Shown here: piece by piece, positions 1 to 9,464 of the stretch
How the letters are laid out: the number at the start of each line of letters is the position of its first letter
Numbering within the stretch: position 1 is the first letter of the stretch
Assembly: GCF_000761215.1 (NCBI RefSeq)
Contig: NZ_CP009439.1
Location: 106,575 to 170,574 of the forward strand
Direction of reading: 5' to 3'
Length of the DNA: 64,000 bases
Source: Streptomyces glaucescens
GTDB taxonomy: Bacteria; Actinomycetota; Actinomycetes; Streptomycetales; Streptomycetaceae
Notes under the pieces: model-generated
The model's database searches: none
Seen by the model: only the letters and a program-made list of their open reading frames with translations
Told to the model about the DNA's origin: nothing
Position numbers and translations under genes: made by a program

Positions 1-3000
1 TCGACCAGATCTGCGCAGCGAGCACCCCCTGCACGGACCGCAACGCGCCGTCGTTCTTCACCCGCAAGCGGCTGACCGACGTCACCACACAGGTCTACGA
101 GGGCACCGGCACCGGCGCGGACACCGACTACCGCGACGTCAACGCCTGGCACATGGAACACTCCTTCCCCGACCCCGGTGACGGCTCCGCGCCGGGCATG
201 TGGCTGAAGAGCATCCAGCACACCGGCAAAGTGGGCACCAGCCCGATCACCTTGCCCGCGGTGACGTTCGAAGGCATCCAGCTGCACAACCGCGTCGACA
301 AGACCGGCGACGACGTCGTGCCCTACATCAAATGGCGCGTCCGCAAGATCAACTCAGAGACTGGCTCAGTCCTGACCGTCAACTACTCCACCCCCGAGTG
401 CATAGCAGACACCAACCTGCCCACCGCGCTCGACAAGAACACCAAGCGCTGCTACCCCGTCAAATGGATCCCGCCGACCAACCCCACCGGCGGAGAAGAC
501 CCGCAGCCACGCACCGACTTCTTCCACAAGTACGTCGTCACCCAAGTCACAGAATCCGACCCGACCGGCGGCGCACCCCTGAAGGAGACCAACTACACCT
601 ACACCGGCGGCGGCGCCTGGGCCTACGACGACGAGTCACCCATCTCACCAGCAAAGTACCGCACATGGGGCATCTGGCGCGGCTACAACACCGTCACCAC
701 CACCGTCGGTGAAGCCTCCGGCACCCGCTCGAAGACCACCGCGCTCTACTACCGCGGCATGCACGGCGACAAGCAGACCAGCGGCACCCGCAGCGAGACG
801 ATCACCGACTCCCAGGGCGTGTCCCAGACAGACTCCGAACAGCTCGCCGGCCAGCTTCGCGAGCAAATCACCTACAACGGCACTTCCGGCCAGGAAATCT
901 CCGCCAACGTCATCACCCCCTGGTCGCGTGAGACGTCCAGCGACACCCACTCCTACGGAACCGTCCGCGGACACATCGTCCGCACCGGCACCGAGGTCAC
1001 CCGCACCCGCCTGAACAGCGGCAGCACGATCACCGCCACGACAACCACCACCTACGACCCGAAGAGCGGCCTGCCGCTCACGGTCGAGAAAGACGCTGGC
1101 GGCACCAAAGACTGCACCCGCACCTGGTATGCCACCGACGAAACCAAGTGGATGCTGTCCTACCCCAAACGGGTGGAGAAGGTCTCCACAGCCTGCTCCG
1201 CGACCCCCAACCGCACCAACGACCCGAACACCACAGACCTGGTCGCCGACACACGCTCCTCCTACGACAACCAGGCCTACGCAGCGCCCCCCACCAAGGG
1301 CGACGTCACCCGCACCGAACGCCTCACCGGCTACAACACCGACGGCACAGGCCGCTACCAGACCATCACCACCGCCGCCTACGACGCACTCGGCCGCCCG
1401 ACAGACACCTGGAACACCAAGGGCACCCGAACCAAGCACATCGCCTACACCCCCGCCACCGGCGGCCCCATCACCCAGACGGCAACCACTAACGCCGCCG
1501 GCCACACAGCCACCGCCGAACACGCCCCCGACTGGGGAGTGGACCTCGCACGAACAGACGCCAACGGCAACCGCACCGAACTCGCCTACGACGCCCTCGG
1601 CCGCCTCACCGACGTGTGGCTCGCCGACCGCGACCGCTCGGCCGGGCAGACACCCACGCACAAGTACGAGTACAAAGTGCAGTCCACGGCCGCCTCATGG
1701 GTGGCGACCAAGTCCCTCAACAACGACGGCACCACCTACCTCACCCAGTACGCCATCTACGACGCATTGCTACGCCCCCGCCAGGTCCAGGTCCCGGCTG
1801 CCACCGGCACCGGCCGGGTGATCTCCGAAACCAAGTACGACACCCGCGGCCTGGCAGTCGAAACCGCCGCACAGTACATCGACACCAAAGCCCCCAGCGG
1901 CGCCCTCGCGACGCTGCTCACTGCTGCCCCGGCGGGCACCGCAACCGTCTTCGACGGCGCGGGCCGCCCCACAGTGCAGAAGACACTGGTCAACGGCCAG
2001 GAGCACTCACGCACAACCACCTCTTACGACGGCAACGCCACCACCGTCCTCCCGCCCGACGGCGCTCCCGCCGTCCGCGAGGAATACGACGCCCGCGGCC
2101 GCCTGGCAGAAAAGCGCGAATACAACGACAACACCGTCACCGCCGACTACGCCGGATTCACCTACACCTACGACCACGCCGACCGCCTGAAGACAGTCAA
2201 GGACAGCGACAGCAACACTTGGTCATACGGCTACGACTTCCTCGGCCGGCAGACCAACGCCACGGATCCAGACTCCGGCAGCTCCACTACCGACTACAAC
2301 GATCTCGACCAGGTCGTCGCCGCGACCGACGCCCGCAACAAGACGATCGGCTACACCTACGACAACCTCGGACGGCAGACCGCCCGCGTCGACGGCCCCG
2401 TGCCCCTCGTCAGCGGAGTCCCCACCCCCAACGACTCCAAAATCCTGGCCCGCTGGTCCTACGACACCATCGCCAAGGGCCAGCTCACCTCCAGCATCCG
2501 CTACGTCGGAGGCAAGACCGGCGACGTCTACGCCATCACCAACGCCGACTACGACAAGCTCTACCGAGTGCTGAAAGAGCAATACACCATCAGCACCAAA
2601 GAAGGAGCCCTCGCCGGAACCGGCTACTACACCATCCACAACGCCTACAACCTCGACGGCACGCTCCAAAAACGCACCATCCCCGCCATGGGCGGACTCG
2701 CCGCCGAAACCCTCACCTACGGCTACACCCCCACCCGGCTTCCCGACACCCTGCAGGGCCTGACCGGCATCGTCCAGAACACCGACTACCTCCCAGCCGG
2801 CGAGCACATCCGCACCACCCTGGGCGTCTCCTCCGCCGCCGACTGGACCGAAATCAACTACGCCTATGAAGACGGCACGCAAGGCCTGGCCCGCCAGACC
2901 GTCGTCTCCGAAACCCACACCGGCACCGACGCCGACATCTACTACCGCTACGACAAAGCCGGCAATCCCACCGAGACCGACGACCGCTCCACCAACCCCG

Positions 3001-5237
3001 GCGACAAGCAGTGCTTCACATACGACGGCCACCGCCGCCTGAAGACCGCCTGGACCGCCACCACCGACTGCGCCAACGCTCCGACCACCAGCACGGTCGG
3101 TGGCCGTGCACCGTACTGGCAAAGCTTCACTTACGACTCCGTCGGCAACCGCAAGACCGTCACCGACCACCTCGCCAACGGCGGACCGGCCACCACCACC
3201 TACACCTACAAGACCACCGACCAGACCCGCCCCCACGCCCTGGCCAACACGATCACCAACCTGGCCTCCGGCACCCAGACCATGAACAGCTACACCTACT
3301 GGGAAAACGGAGCTACCAAAACCCGCAACCTCAACGGCACCACCCAGACCCTCGACTGGGACGTCGAAGGCGAACTGGAAAAGGTCACCGAAGCCAGCGG
3401 CACCACCACCACCTTCCTCAACGACGGCGACGGCAGTCGGCTCATCCGCCGCGACACCACCGGCACCACCCTCTACCTGGCTGAGACCGAACTCCGCCTC
3501 GACAACGCCAGCGGCAACGTCACCGCCACCCGCTACTACACCCACGCGGGCAAAGCCGTCGCGATGCGCACCCCTGGCGTCCTGACCTGGCAGTCCACCG
3601 ACCACCACGGCACCGCCAGCCTTCAGATCGACGCTGCCACCCAGGCCCTCACCCGCCGCCCCACCAAACCATTCGGCGAAGACCGAGGAGGTGAAAAGCC
3701 GACCACCTGGCGCGGCGAGAAGGGATTCGTCGGAGGCACCGAAGACCCAACAGGGCTCACACACATCGGCTCCCGCGAATACGACTCAACCACCGGACGG
3801 TTCATCAGCGTCGACCCTATCGGCGACCTGAAAGACCCCCAACAAATCAACGGTTACGCCTACAGCAACAACAACCCCGTCACCTTCTCCGACCCGACCG
3901 GCAACCTTTGGGGATGGCCCGATAGCATGCCAAGTGGCCCCCCTTCTTTCATCAGCGAGAACCCCAGCGGAGGAAGTGGCAACTCGTCCGGAGGTACCTC
4001 GTCCGGAGGCACCTCGGCCGGCGGGGCGTCAAGCGCGGGCAGCGCAAACTACAGCCAGGGCGGCGGTGGTGGCTCGTCGTGCCACCGATTTCAGAGTGGT
4101 TACGTCTTCTCTGTTCCGTGCCAAAGTGGAGAGCCATCAAAACCTCAGAAGCGCGGAGACTGGAAAGATGCGCTAGCAGGAATCGGCCACTGGATAACAG
4201 AGTCCGCTGAAGCAATGTCGAGTGCCAGTTGGTGGTGCTGGATCGAAGACTGCAGTGGCGCGACGGACGCATACGAAAAATTCGTCGATAGTAAGGGTAT
4301 CGACACTGACTCCTCGCTTTATAACGACACACAAGACAGGCTCGAGGCTTACAGCATGGTGGGCGGGAGCCTAGCGGCGGTGAGCGCTAAGCTCCTCAAG
4401 ACTGGTTTCAAGAAAAGTGACGTTCCAAGAATCGACTGCCAATGCTTCCTTGCTGGGACAGCTGTCCTCATGGCGGACGGCTCGACGAAAAGCATCGAAG
4501 ACATCGTCCTGGGCGATGAAGTTCTGGCCACCGATCCCGAGACCGGGGAACAAGGCCCGCGCAAGGTAACCAGCCTCATCGTCACTAAGGACGACAAGCA
4601 TTTCAACGAACTCTCGATAGCCACAGACAGCGGGATCGAGAAGCTCACAGCGACCTATGAGCACCCGTTCTGGTCGCCCTCAGAACTGGACTGGGTGCTG
4701 GCTGGCGACCTGCGTCCCGGGATGACCTTGCGGACCGCTGGCGGTCTCACGGTCATCGTAACGGCCAACAGGGCGTATACCGAGACGTTCAGCATCACGT
4801 ATAACATCACTGTCGACGACCTGCACACGTACTATGTGCGGGCGGGGGCTACGCCGGTCCTCGTTCACAATTGCGGTGGCGCGAATGGTGGGAAGTATGG
4901 TGATCTGCAACCTGCTGGGGCGGGAAATGAAATAAATCACATCCCCGCCAATTCATCCAGCCCTCTCAGTAAGTACAGTGGGCCGTCGATTCGGATGGAA
5001 TATGCCGATCACCGTGCGGTCTACAGTACAGGGTCATCCCTCGCCTCGCAGGCTTGGCGTATGAGGCAGAGAGAATTGATAGACGCTGGTGACTTCCGAG
5101 GCGCCATGCAGATGGATGTAGGCGACATTCGCGCGCGTTTCGGTAACAAATATGATGAGGCGATCACGGAAATGTGGTTGAGTCTCAGTCAAAATAAGGC
5201 CCTTCGGGAATGGGCCCGGAATCAGCAAAATCCCTAG
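1..5237 (+). CDS. RHS/YD-repeat polymorphic toxin with Hint domain (5' end outside window)
   Basis: The frame is open from base 3, so the true start lies upstream and the first in-window ATG (153) is internal. The body has many YD repeats (YDALGRL-type, as in RHS shells that encapsulate a toxin). An RHS core with GSREYDSTTGRFISVDPIG lies at about 3765-3825, followed by a Gly/Ser-rich linker. A pretoxin Hint autoprocessing domain spans about 4443-4874: it begins CFLAGTAVLMADG, has the internal TYEHPFW block and ends VLVHNC. The last ~120 residues (4875-5237) are the variable toxin, with NEINHIP, MEYADHRAVYS and MDVGDIRARFG, which resembles His-rich HNH-type RHS nuclease tips (inference). Likely secreted or surface-delivered for contact killing. 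The tail is lower in GC than the shell, as expected for toxin-tip exchange. The gene at 5266 is the expected immunity partner. Confidence 0.9.
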   Translation, partial: DQICAASTPCTDRNAPSFFTRKRLTDVTTQVYEGTGTGADTDYRDVNAWHMEHSFPDPGDGSAPGMWLKSIQHTGKVGTSPITLPAVTFEGIQLHNRVDKTGDDVVPYIKWRVRKINSETGSVLTVNYSTPECIADTNLPTALDKNTKRCYPVKWIPPTNPTGGEDPQPRTDFFHKYVVTQVTESDPTGGAPLKETNYTYTGGGAWAYDDESPISPAKYRTWGIWRGYNTVTTTVGEASGTRSKTTALYYRGMHGDKQTSGTRSETITDSQGVSQTDSEQLAGQLREQITYNGTSGQEISANVITPWSRETSSDTHSYGTVRGHIVRTGTEVTRTRLNSGSTITATTTTTYDPKSGLPLTVEKDAGGTKDCTRTWYATDETKWMLSYPKRVEKVSTACSATPNRTNDPNTTDLVADTRSSYDNQAYAAPPTKGDVTRTERLTGYNTDGTGRYQTITTAAYDALGRPTDTWNTKGTRTKHIAYTPATGGPITQTATTNAAGHTATAEHAPDWGVDLARTDANGNRTELAYDALGRLTDVWLADRDRSAGQTPTHKYEYKVQSTAASWVATKSLNNDGTTYLTQYAIYDALLRPRQVQVPAATGTGRVISETKYDTRGLAVETAAQYIDTKAPSGALATLLTAAPAGTATVFDGAGRPTVQKTLVNGQEHSRTTTSYDGNATTVLPPDGAPAVREEYDARGRLAEKREYNDNTVTADYAGFTYTYDHADRLKTVKDSDSNTWSYGYDFLGRQTNATDPDSGSSTTDYNDLDQVVAATDARNKTIGYTYDNLGRQTARVDGPVPLVSGVPTPNDSKILARWSYDTIAKGQLTSSIRYVGGKTGDVYAITNADYDKLYRVLKEQYTISTKEGALAGTGYYTIHNAYNLDGTLQKRTIPAMGGLAAETLTYGYTPTRLPDTLQGLTGIVQNTDYLPAGEHIRTTLGVSSAADWTEINYAYEDGTQGLARQTVVSETHTGTDADIYYRYDKAGNPTETDDRSTNPGDKQCFTYDGHRRLKTAWTATTDCANAPTTSTVGGRAPYWQSFTYDSVGNRKTVTDHLANGGPATTTYTYKTTDQTRPHALANTITNLASGTQTMNSYTYWENGATKTRNLNGTTQTLDWDVEGELEKVTEASGTTTTFLNDGDGSRLIRRDTTGTTLYLAETELRLDNASGNVTATRYYTHAGKAVAMRTPGVLTWQSTDHHGTASLQIDAATQALTRRPTKPFGEDRGGEKPTTWRGEKGFVGGTEDPTGLTHIGSREYDSTTGRFISVDPIGDLKDPQQINGYAYSNNNPVTFSDPTGNLWGWPDSMPSGPPSFISENPSGGSGNSSGGTSSGGTSAGGASSAGSANYSQGGGGGSSCHRFQSGYVFSVPCQSGEPSKPQKRGDWKDALAGIGHWITESAEAMSSASWWCWIEDCSGATDAYEKFVDSKGIDTDSSLYNDTQDRLEAYSMVGGSLAAVSAKLLKTGFKKSDVPRIDCQCFLAGTAVLMADGSTKSIEDIVLGDEVLATDPETGEQGPRKVTSLIVTKDDKHFNELSIATDSGIEKLTATYEHPFWSPSELDWVLAGDLRPGMTLRTAGGLTVIVTANRAYTETFSITYNITVDDLHTYYVRAGATPVLVHNCGGANGGKYGDLQPAGAGNEINHIPANSSSPLSKYSGPSIRMEYADHRAVYSTGSSLASQAWRMRQRELIDAGDFRGAMQMDVGDIRARFGNKYDEAITEMWLSLSQNKALREWARNQQNP

Positions 5238-5265
5238 ATGCTGCGCAGAAAGAAGTGAGGTTCGA

Positions 5266-5751
5266 GTGTCGTCGGACTGGAAAGTTGAGATCGTCGAGTG
5301 TGGTGACCTCGTGCAAGATGATGATGAGGTGACTCCTCCCGGCGAGGCTGAGCGTCGCTGGAATCGATATGTCGAGCTGGCTGATTCGGTTACTGGCAAC
5401 GAAGGCCCAGCCGGTGTCGCTGCGATCGTCTCTTCCTTGAAGGCTGAGGAGGATTACGGGGCTTACCAGGCGGCGCATGCAGCCCTGAGTCGCTTCCCTC
5501 ATTCGGACCTCGGTCAGGGAGTGGCCCATGCAGCCAAGGAGCTTCTTTCCATCCCCAAGGACGGGAGTGGGAATATCTTGCTGATCCTGGCCCAGGCTGG
5601 CCCTGCGGCAGTCAATGCCTTCAACGAGGCTATTCAGACCGCTGATCCGGATGTGCGGGTCTCGATTCGTAGACTCGTGGAATTTCATGAAGCCAGGGAG
5701 TGGCTCTCTGGAGGCAGTGCTCGGAATGTTCTCCTAATGCCGCGACAATAG
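5266..5751 (+). CDS. Candidate immunity protein for the RHS toxin
   Basis: 161 residues from GTG 5266, with a purine-rich ribosome site (gtgagg) just upstream. It starts 28 bases after the RHS stop on the same strand, the usual place of an immunity gene. The protein is acidic and helical, with no signal peptide or membrane segment, consistent with cytoplasmic neutralisation of a nuclease. The middle (VAAIVSSLKAEEDYGAYQAA, then HAALSRFP) suggests HEAT-like helical pairs. I do not recognise a named Imm family; the function is inferred from position. Its GC content is lower than the surroundings, like the toxin tip, so the two probably moved together. A hairpin terminator follows at 5769. Confidence 0.7.
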   Translation: MSSDWKVEIVECGDLVQDDDEVTPPGEAERRWNRYVELADSVTGNEGPAGVAAIVSSLKAEEDYGAYQAAHAALSRFPHSDLGQGVAHAAKELLSIPKDGSGNILLILAQAGPAAVNAFNEAIQTADPDVRVSIRRLVEFHEAREWLSGGSARNVLLMPRQ

Positions 5752-5768
5752 CCTGGTAGCTTGAATGC

Positions 5769-5804
5769 AGAAGCCCCGCCTGCACTGGTGTCGGTGGGGC
5801 TTCT
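5769..5804 (+). terminator. Hairpin terminator after the toxin-immunity pair
   Basis: A 12-base stem (agaagccccgcc paired with ggtggggcttct, one G-T pair) around a 12-base loop, 17 bases after the stop of the immunity gene. It probably ends the RHS/immunity transcript. Confidence 0.6.
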
Positions 5805-6474
5805 GGTTTCCGGCAACTTGACGGCGCGTCATTGCACCACGGCTGTGGCAGGCGGGGCGTCGGGCTCGCCGTTCGGCGGGATTGGGGCGTAACTGAGACT
5901 GCGTTTGACATCTGCCGTGCCCCCAGCCGCGAGTGTTCGTTGGACCTCTTCTGAAGGGTGCGGGGGGCGGTGCCCCTATGGGTGCGGTCAAGCGGATGGG
6001 GCGGGTTGGGGTCCGTGGATCGTGCCGTCGCGGAGCATGGCGAAGTGTACGTCGGCTCGGCGGCGGGCGAGGCAGAGGAGGGCTTGGGCGTGGTGCTTTC
6101 CTTGGCTGATCTTCTTTCGTAGTAGGTCCGGGAGGCCGGGTCGGTAAGTGCGGCAAATGCGGATGGAAAGAGGGCCCGTTTGCGCTGTTTGTTTCCGCTC
6201 TCTTGGAGGGTTGTTCGCCTCGGATCGACGACCCGGAACTGCGGGTCGCTGGGCCAGGCTGGCGTAGGCGGCGAGGTGGGCGGCGGATGGGACGCTGGAT
6301 CCGTCGCCGACGTCGATGAGGATGCGGGCTTCGGTCCTGACGCCGATCCCCGGCATGGACGTCAGGACCTTGGAAAAGGGGTGTGCCTCCAGCAATTCTT
6401 CGATCCTCGCAGCCGGGAGCTTCTGCTGGTCAAGCACTGCCTGGAACGAGCTGGCGAGGCTGGGTACGATCAGT

Positions 6475-7346
6475 GAGCTTCTTCGAGGTGGGCCCCGATC
6501 AGGTGACCCCAGCCGAACGCAACGAGCGAGGCCCCCGGGCTGTTGATCGAGATGTCTGACGTCTCAATCACGCTGCTCGGGGGCCTCGTTGGTCATCTAT
6601 CGTGCCGCACTCGACCTGCCACATGCGCTCGTGGAGTGGGTCACCATGCTCATCGTCACCCGTGAGGGGGGCCGCCGCTGCAAGCTCCGCCCGTCCCAGC
6701 GCGCGATGGTGGCACTGGTGTACCTGCGTGAGCACATCACCCTGGCGAAACTCGCCGCCGGGTTCGGCATCAGCGAGTCCACCGCCCACGCCTACACCAG
6801 CGCGGTCATTCACCTGCTCGCCGAACGCGCACCGGGCCTGCTGAAGGTCCTGCGCGAGGCCGACCCCGACTTCGGTCTGCTAGACGGCACCCTCGCCGAG
6901 TGCGACCGGGTCGGCGACTCACGCGAGGACTACTCCCACAAGCACCGCCGGCACGGCGTGAACGTGCAGGTGGTCACCGACCCGGACGGCCGGCTGCTGT
7001 GGATCTCGCCGGCCCTGCCGGGCCGGGCACACGACCTGACCGCGGCACGCACCCACCGGATCATCCGGATCTGCGAGCGCCAGGGCGTCCCCATCCTGGC
7101 CGATCTTGCCTACCAGGGCGGCGGCCCCTGGCTGACCACGGGCATCAAACGCAGACCCCTGAAGAAGCTCACGCCCACCGAGAAGACTCTCAATCAGGCC
7201 CTGGCCACGGCACGGGCACCGGTCGAACGCGGAGTGGCCCGCCTGAAGTCCTGGCGAATTTTCCGCAAGGCTCGATGCAGTCCGAACCGCATGACGTCAA
7301 TCGCCAAGGCTGTCCTCACCCTGGAGCGGCAACGCTGAAGAAGCTC
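6475..7346 (+). mobile_element. IS5-family insertion sequence inserted in the IS110 remnant
   Basis: The element is 872 bases, bounded by perfect 10-base inverted repeats: gagcttcttc at 6475-6484 and gaagaagctc at 7337-7346. A 3-base direct repeat (agt, 6472-6474 and 7347-7349) flanks it as a target duplication. It carries one complete transposase gene. The intact ends and target duplication suggest a fairly recent insertion. Confidence 0.85.
6589..7338 (+). CDS. IS5-family transposase
   Basis: 249 residues, starting at TTG 6589. The N-terminus has an HTH_Tnp_4-like helix-turn-helix (LRPSQRAMVALVYLREH, then LAKLAAGFGISESTAHAY). A DDE_Tnp_4-type catalytic core follows, with the first Asp in LLDGTLAEC, the second in the GRAHDLTAART block and the Glu in APVERGVARLKSW. 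Length and ends fit a complete transposase inside its own inverted repeats. The stop lies just inside the right repeat. Confidence 0.85.
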   Translation: MVIYRAALDLPHALVEWVTMLIVTREGGRRCKLRPSQRAMVALVYLREHITLAKLAAGFGISESTAHAYTSAVIHLLAERAPGLLKVLREADPDFGLLDGTLAECDRVGDSREDYSHKHRRHGVNVQVVTDPDGRLLWISPALPGRAHDLTAARTHRIIRICERQGVPILADLAYQGGGPWLTTGIKRRPLKKLTPTEKTLNQALATARAPVERGVARLKSWRIFRKARCSPNRMTSIAKAVLTLERQR

Positions 7347-7560
7347 AGTGCGGCCCGCGTCCGTGCCGGGGACGACGACGGTCTGTTCGTTCAGCGCGGT
7401 GAAGATGTCCTTGACCAGTCGCTCGGCCATCCGCGGTGCCTTCGGGCGTATCAGCGTGATCAGTCGACGGCGTCCGCGGTCGCGGTCTTGACCCACCAAC
7501 CCGGCGCGCGGGACGGTCGTGGCGCAACTATGCGCAACTGGCTCGACAGGGGAGGCCGCG

Positions 7561-7833
7561 ATGACGTTACGGTTCGTCGGGATGGACCCGAACACCGGTG
7601 GTGAGGGATCACCGACGGTGTGGGTGGAGGAGGAGACCGCGGACTTGGTACTCCAGGGCGAGGAGGCCGACGAGCTGCTCAAGGCCCTGGTCGGCGAAAC
7701 TCAGTGGGTGCCCGGCTATAAGACCGGGATCCCTCCGCACGAGCGGGTGATCCGTATCCCGGTCCGCATGGTGCCGATGCTGAGGGAGGCGGGCGATGCC
7801 GCAGAACGCGCTGCACAGCGCGACGTTCGCTGA
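7561..7833 (+). CDS. Small conserved protein preceding the DUF6879 gene
   Basis: 90 residues from ATG 7561, with a strong ribosome site (aggggagg) 6 bases upstream; the longer GTG start at 7519 is unlikely for that reason. The start FVGMDPNTGGEG with TVWVEEETADLVLQG resembles a short family seen in Streptomyces beside DUF6879 and DUF5753 genes. No signal peptide or membrane segment. It overlaps the next gene by 38 bases, so the two are probably translated together. Biochemical function unknown. Confidence 0.7.
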   Translation: MTLRFVGMDPNTGGEGSPTVWVEEETADLVLQGEEADELLKALVGETQWVPGYKTGIPPHERVIRIPVRMVPMLREAGDAAERAAQRDVR

Positions 7834-8335
7834 CCTGCTCGCCGCCACCCGGCGCAGCGCCGTGCACCTGGAGATGCGCGACGTCTACGCGGTCGGCGAC
7901 GAGCAGGAGGACTTCGACACCTTTCTGCGTACCGGCGTCGCGAACACCGACCCCACGCGGTCGTTCTGGCCGCAGTGGGTGCCTCTGGTCCAAGACGCGG
8001 TCGGCCGCGGGGTGGTAATGCGCCGCGCGAGGATCGTCTCCGAGCCCGTCACCGACTACATCCGCTACGAGCACGCCATCACCACCGTGAACCTCCAGGC
8101 CGGCGAGCAGGTCCGCTGGCTGCCCCGCCGCCACGCCTCCGACATCGCCCTGCCGGGCAACGACTTCTGGCTCCTGGACGACCGCATCGTGCAGTTCCAC
8201 CACCTCACCGGCACCGGCGACTGGGCCGAGAACGGCAAGGAGCGCACCGACGAGCCGACGGTGGCCGCCCTGTGCGCGGCCGCGTTCGAGAAGGTCTGGG
8301 AGCGGGCCATCCCGCACGAGAAGTACACCGTCTGA
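7796..8335 (+). CDS. DUF6879 family protein
   Basis: 179 residues from ATG 7796. Recognisable DUF6879 features are HLEMRDVYAV near the N-terminus, FWPQWVPLVQDAVGRGV in the middle, RYEHAITTVNLQAGEQVRWL, and a C-terminal FWLLDDRIVQFHHLTG block. These proteins are common in actinomycetes next to XRE/DUF5753 regulators, which are annotated as toxin-antitoxin-like pairs (Scr1 type). Here the regulator gene follows 19 bases later. No catalytic motif can be named. Probably cytoplasmic. Confidence 0.8.
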   Translation: MPQNALHSATFADLLAATRRSAVHLEMRDVYAVGDEQEDFDTFLRTGVANTDPTRSFWPQWVPLVQDAVGRGVVMRRARIVSEPVTDYIRYEHAITTVNLQAGEQVRWLPRRHASDIALPGNDFWLLDDRIVQFHHLTGTGDWAENGKERTDEPTVAALCAAAFEKVWERAIPHEKYTV

Positions 8336-8354
8336 CCCCGGCCCCGGACAGCAC

Positions 8355-9202
8355 ATGCCCGCCTCCCCTTCCTCCTCCGCACAGGCCGCCCGCGAAGCCC
8401 TCGCCCGGCGCCTGAAGCACCTGATGAAGGACGCCGGCATCAACGGGCGCGTGCTGTCCGCCCGGTGCGGCTGGGACCCCGCCAAGACCTCCCGCATCCT
8501 CAACGCCAAGGCCGCACCCTCCGACACCGACCTGCGCGCCTGGTGCGACGCCTGCCACGCCCAGGACCAGGCCGCCGACCTCATCGCCACCGCCCGCGCG
8601 GTGGAGTCGATGTACGAGGAGTGGCGCCGCCTGCACCGCTCCGGCATGCGCCAGGCCCAGGAAGACGTCCTCGCCCGCACCGCCGAAGCGCAGGTGTGCC
8701 GCGCCTACACCTCAACGTCATCCCCGGCTTCTTCCAGACCGCCGGCTACGCCGAAGCCCTGATGCGCTCCATCACCGACTTCCAGGGCACCCCCGACGAC
8801 ATCACCGAGGCCGTCGCCGCCCGCCTGGCCCGCTCCCGCTACCTGTACGAGGGCGGCCACCGCTTCGTCGTCCTCATCGAGGAGTGGGTGCTGCGCACCC
8901 GGATCGGCACCACCGAGACGATGGCCGGCCAGCTCGCCCACCTGCTCACCGTGATGCCGCTGCCGTCCGTCTCCCTCGGCATCATCCCGCTCGGCGTCCC
9001 TCGTACCGTGTGGCCGCTGGAGGCGTTCTACCTCTATGACGACCAGCGCACCGTCGTGGAGACGCTGACCGCGTCGATCAACGTCCGCCAGCCCCGCGAG
9101 CTCGCCGACTACGCCCGCGCGTTCACCGCCCTCGCCAAGCTCGCCGTGCACGGCGACGCCGCCCGCGCCCGCATCCGGGCGGCGATCGACGCCCTGGAGT
9201 GA
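8355..9202 (+). pseudogene. HTH/DUF5753 regulator, frameshifted
   Basis: The first part (8355 to about 8700) encodes an XRE-type helix-turn-helix (LARRLKHLMKDAGINGRVLS, then WDPAKTSRILNAKAAPS). The second part, one frame over, encodes the DUF5753 ligand-type domain (LNVIPGFFQTAGYAEALMRS, later VVLIEEWVLRTRIG, SLGIIPLG, YARAFTALAKLAVHG). The frames join at about 8705: a single missing C in the cctcaac stretch would restore QVCRAYT-LNVIPGFF. In families of this kind the regulator is the antitoxin-like partner of DUF6879. Either a real loss of function or a one-base sequence error. Confidence 0.75.
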
Positions 9203-9299
9203 AGGAGCGCGCAATTCTCCGCAACTTCGTTGAGACCCCTCCGGAGCCGCCCGTAGCGTCGAATCACCGACGCCACCAGCCACCGGGAGGCGGGACCCC

Positions 9300-9464
9300 A
9301 TACGCGCACGCACCCAAGCCACCACCACGGCCCAGCCCGGCTACGGCGTCCCCTCCCCGGCCCTGGTGGCCCGCGCCGACCGGGGGTTCGCGCGGTTCCT
9401 CGCACGCACCACCCAGGCCGACACCGCCCCCACCGACCGCCATGACGCAGCGAGGAACCGATGA
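9300..9464 (+). CDS. Possible 54-aa protein starting at ATA
   Basis: An open frame of 54 codons runs from ATA 9300 to a TGA that overlaps the ATG of the next gene (ATGA, 9461-9464), the usual sign of translational coupling. A ribosome-like purine run (gggaggcggg) precedes the ATA. The product has a basic, Ala-rich pattern (GVPSPALVARADRGFARFLA). No ATG, and no GTG near the purine run, exists in this frame, so either ATA is used, the start mutated from ATG, or the frame is chance. Function unknown. Confidence 0.35.
   Translation: MRARTQATTTAQPGYGVPSPALVARADRGFARFLARTTQADTAPTDRHDAARNR

Larger units (their letters stand above)
5988..7507 (-). pseudogene. IS110-family transposase, decayed and split by another IS
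   Basis: Two minus-strand pieces of one transposase flank the element at 6475-7346. The 5' piece (about 7350-7507) encodes LITLIRPKAPRMAERLV and NEQTVVVPGTDA. The 3' piece (5988-6474) encodes LIVPSLASSF, RIEELLEAHPFSKVLTS, MPGIGVRT and, after frame changes, KISQGKHHAQALLCLARRRA, which is typical of the transposase_20 half of IS110 enzymes. Removing the insertion plus one target copy restores the order GTDA-AALIVPSLASS, with one extra G in the joined frame. A further frame change sits near 6190-6240. The N-terminal DEDD half is absent beyond about 7507, so the element was already broken at that side. Not functional. Confidence 0.8.

Noticed and set aside
2223..3764. Long antisense frame (513 aa) inside the RHS gene
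   Set aside because: Gly/Val/Ala-rich sequence typical of the antisense of a high-GC gene, with no domain; the plus strand holds YD repeats.
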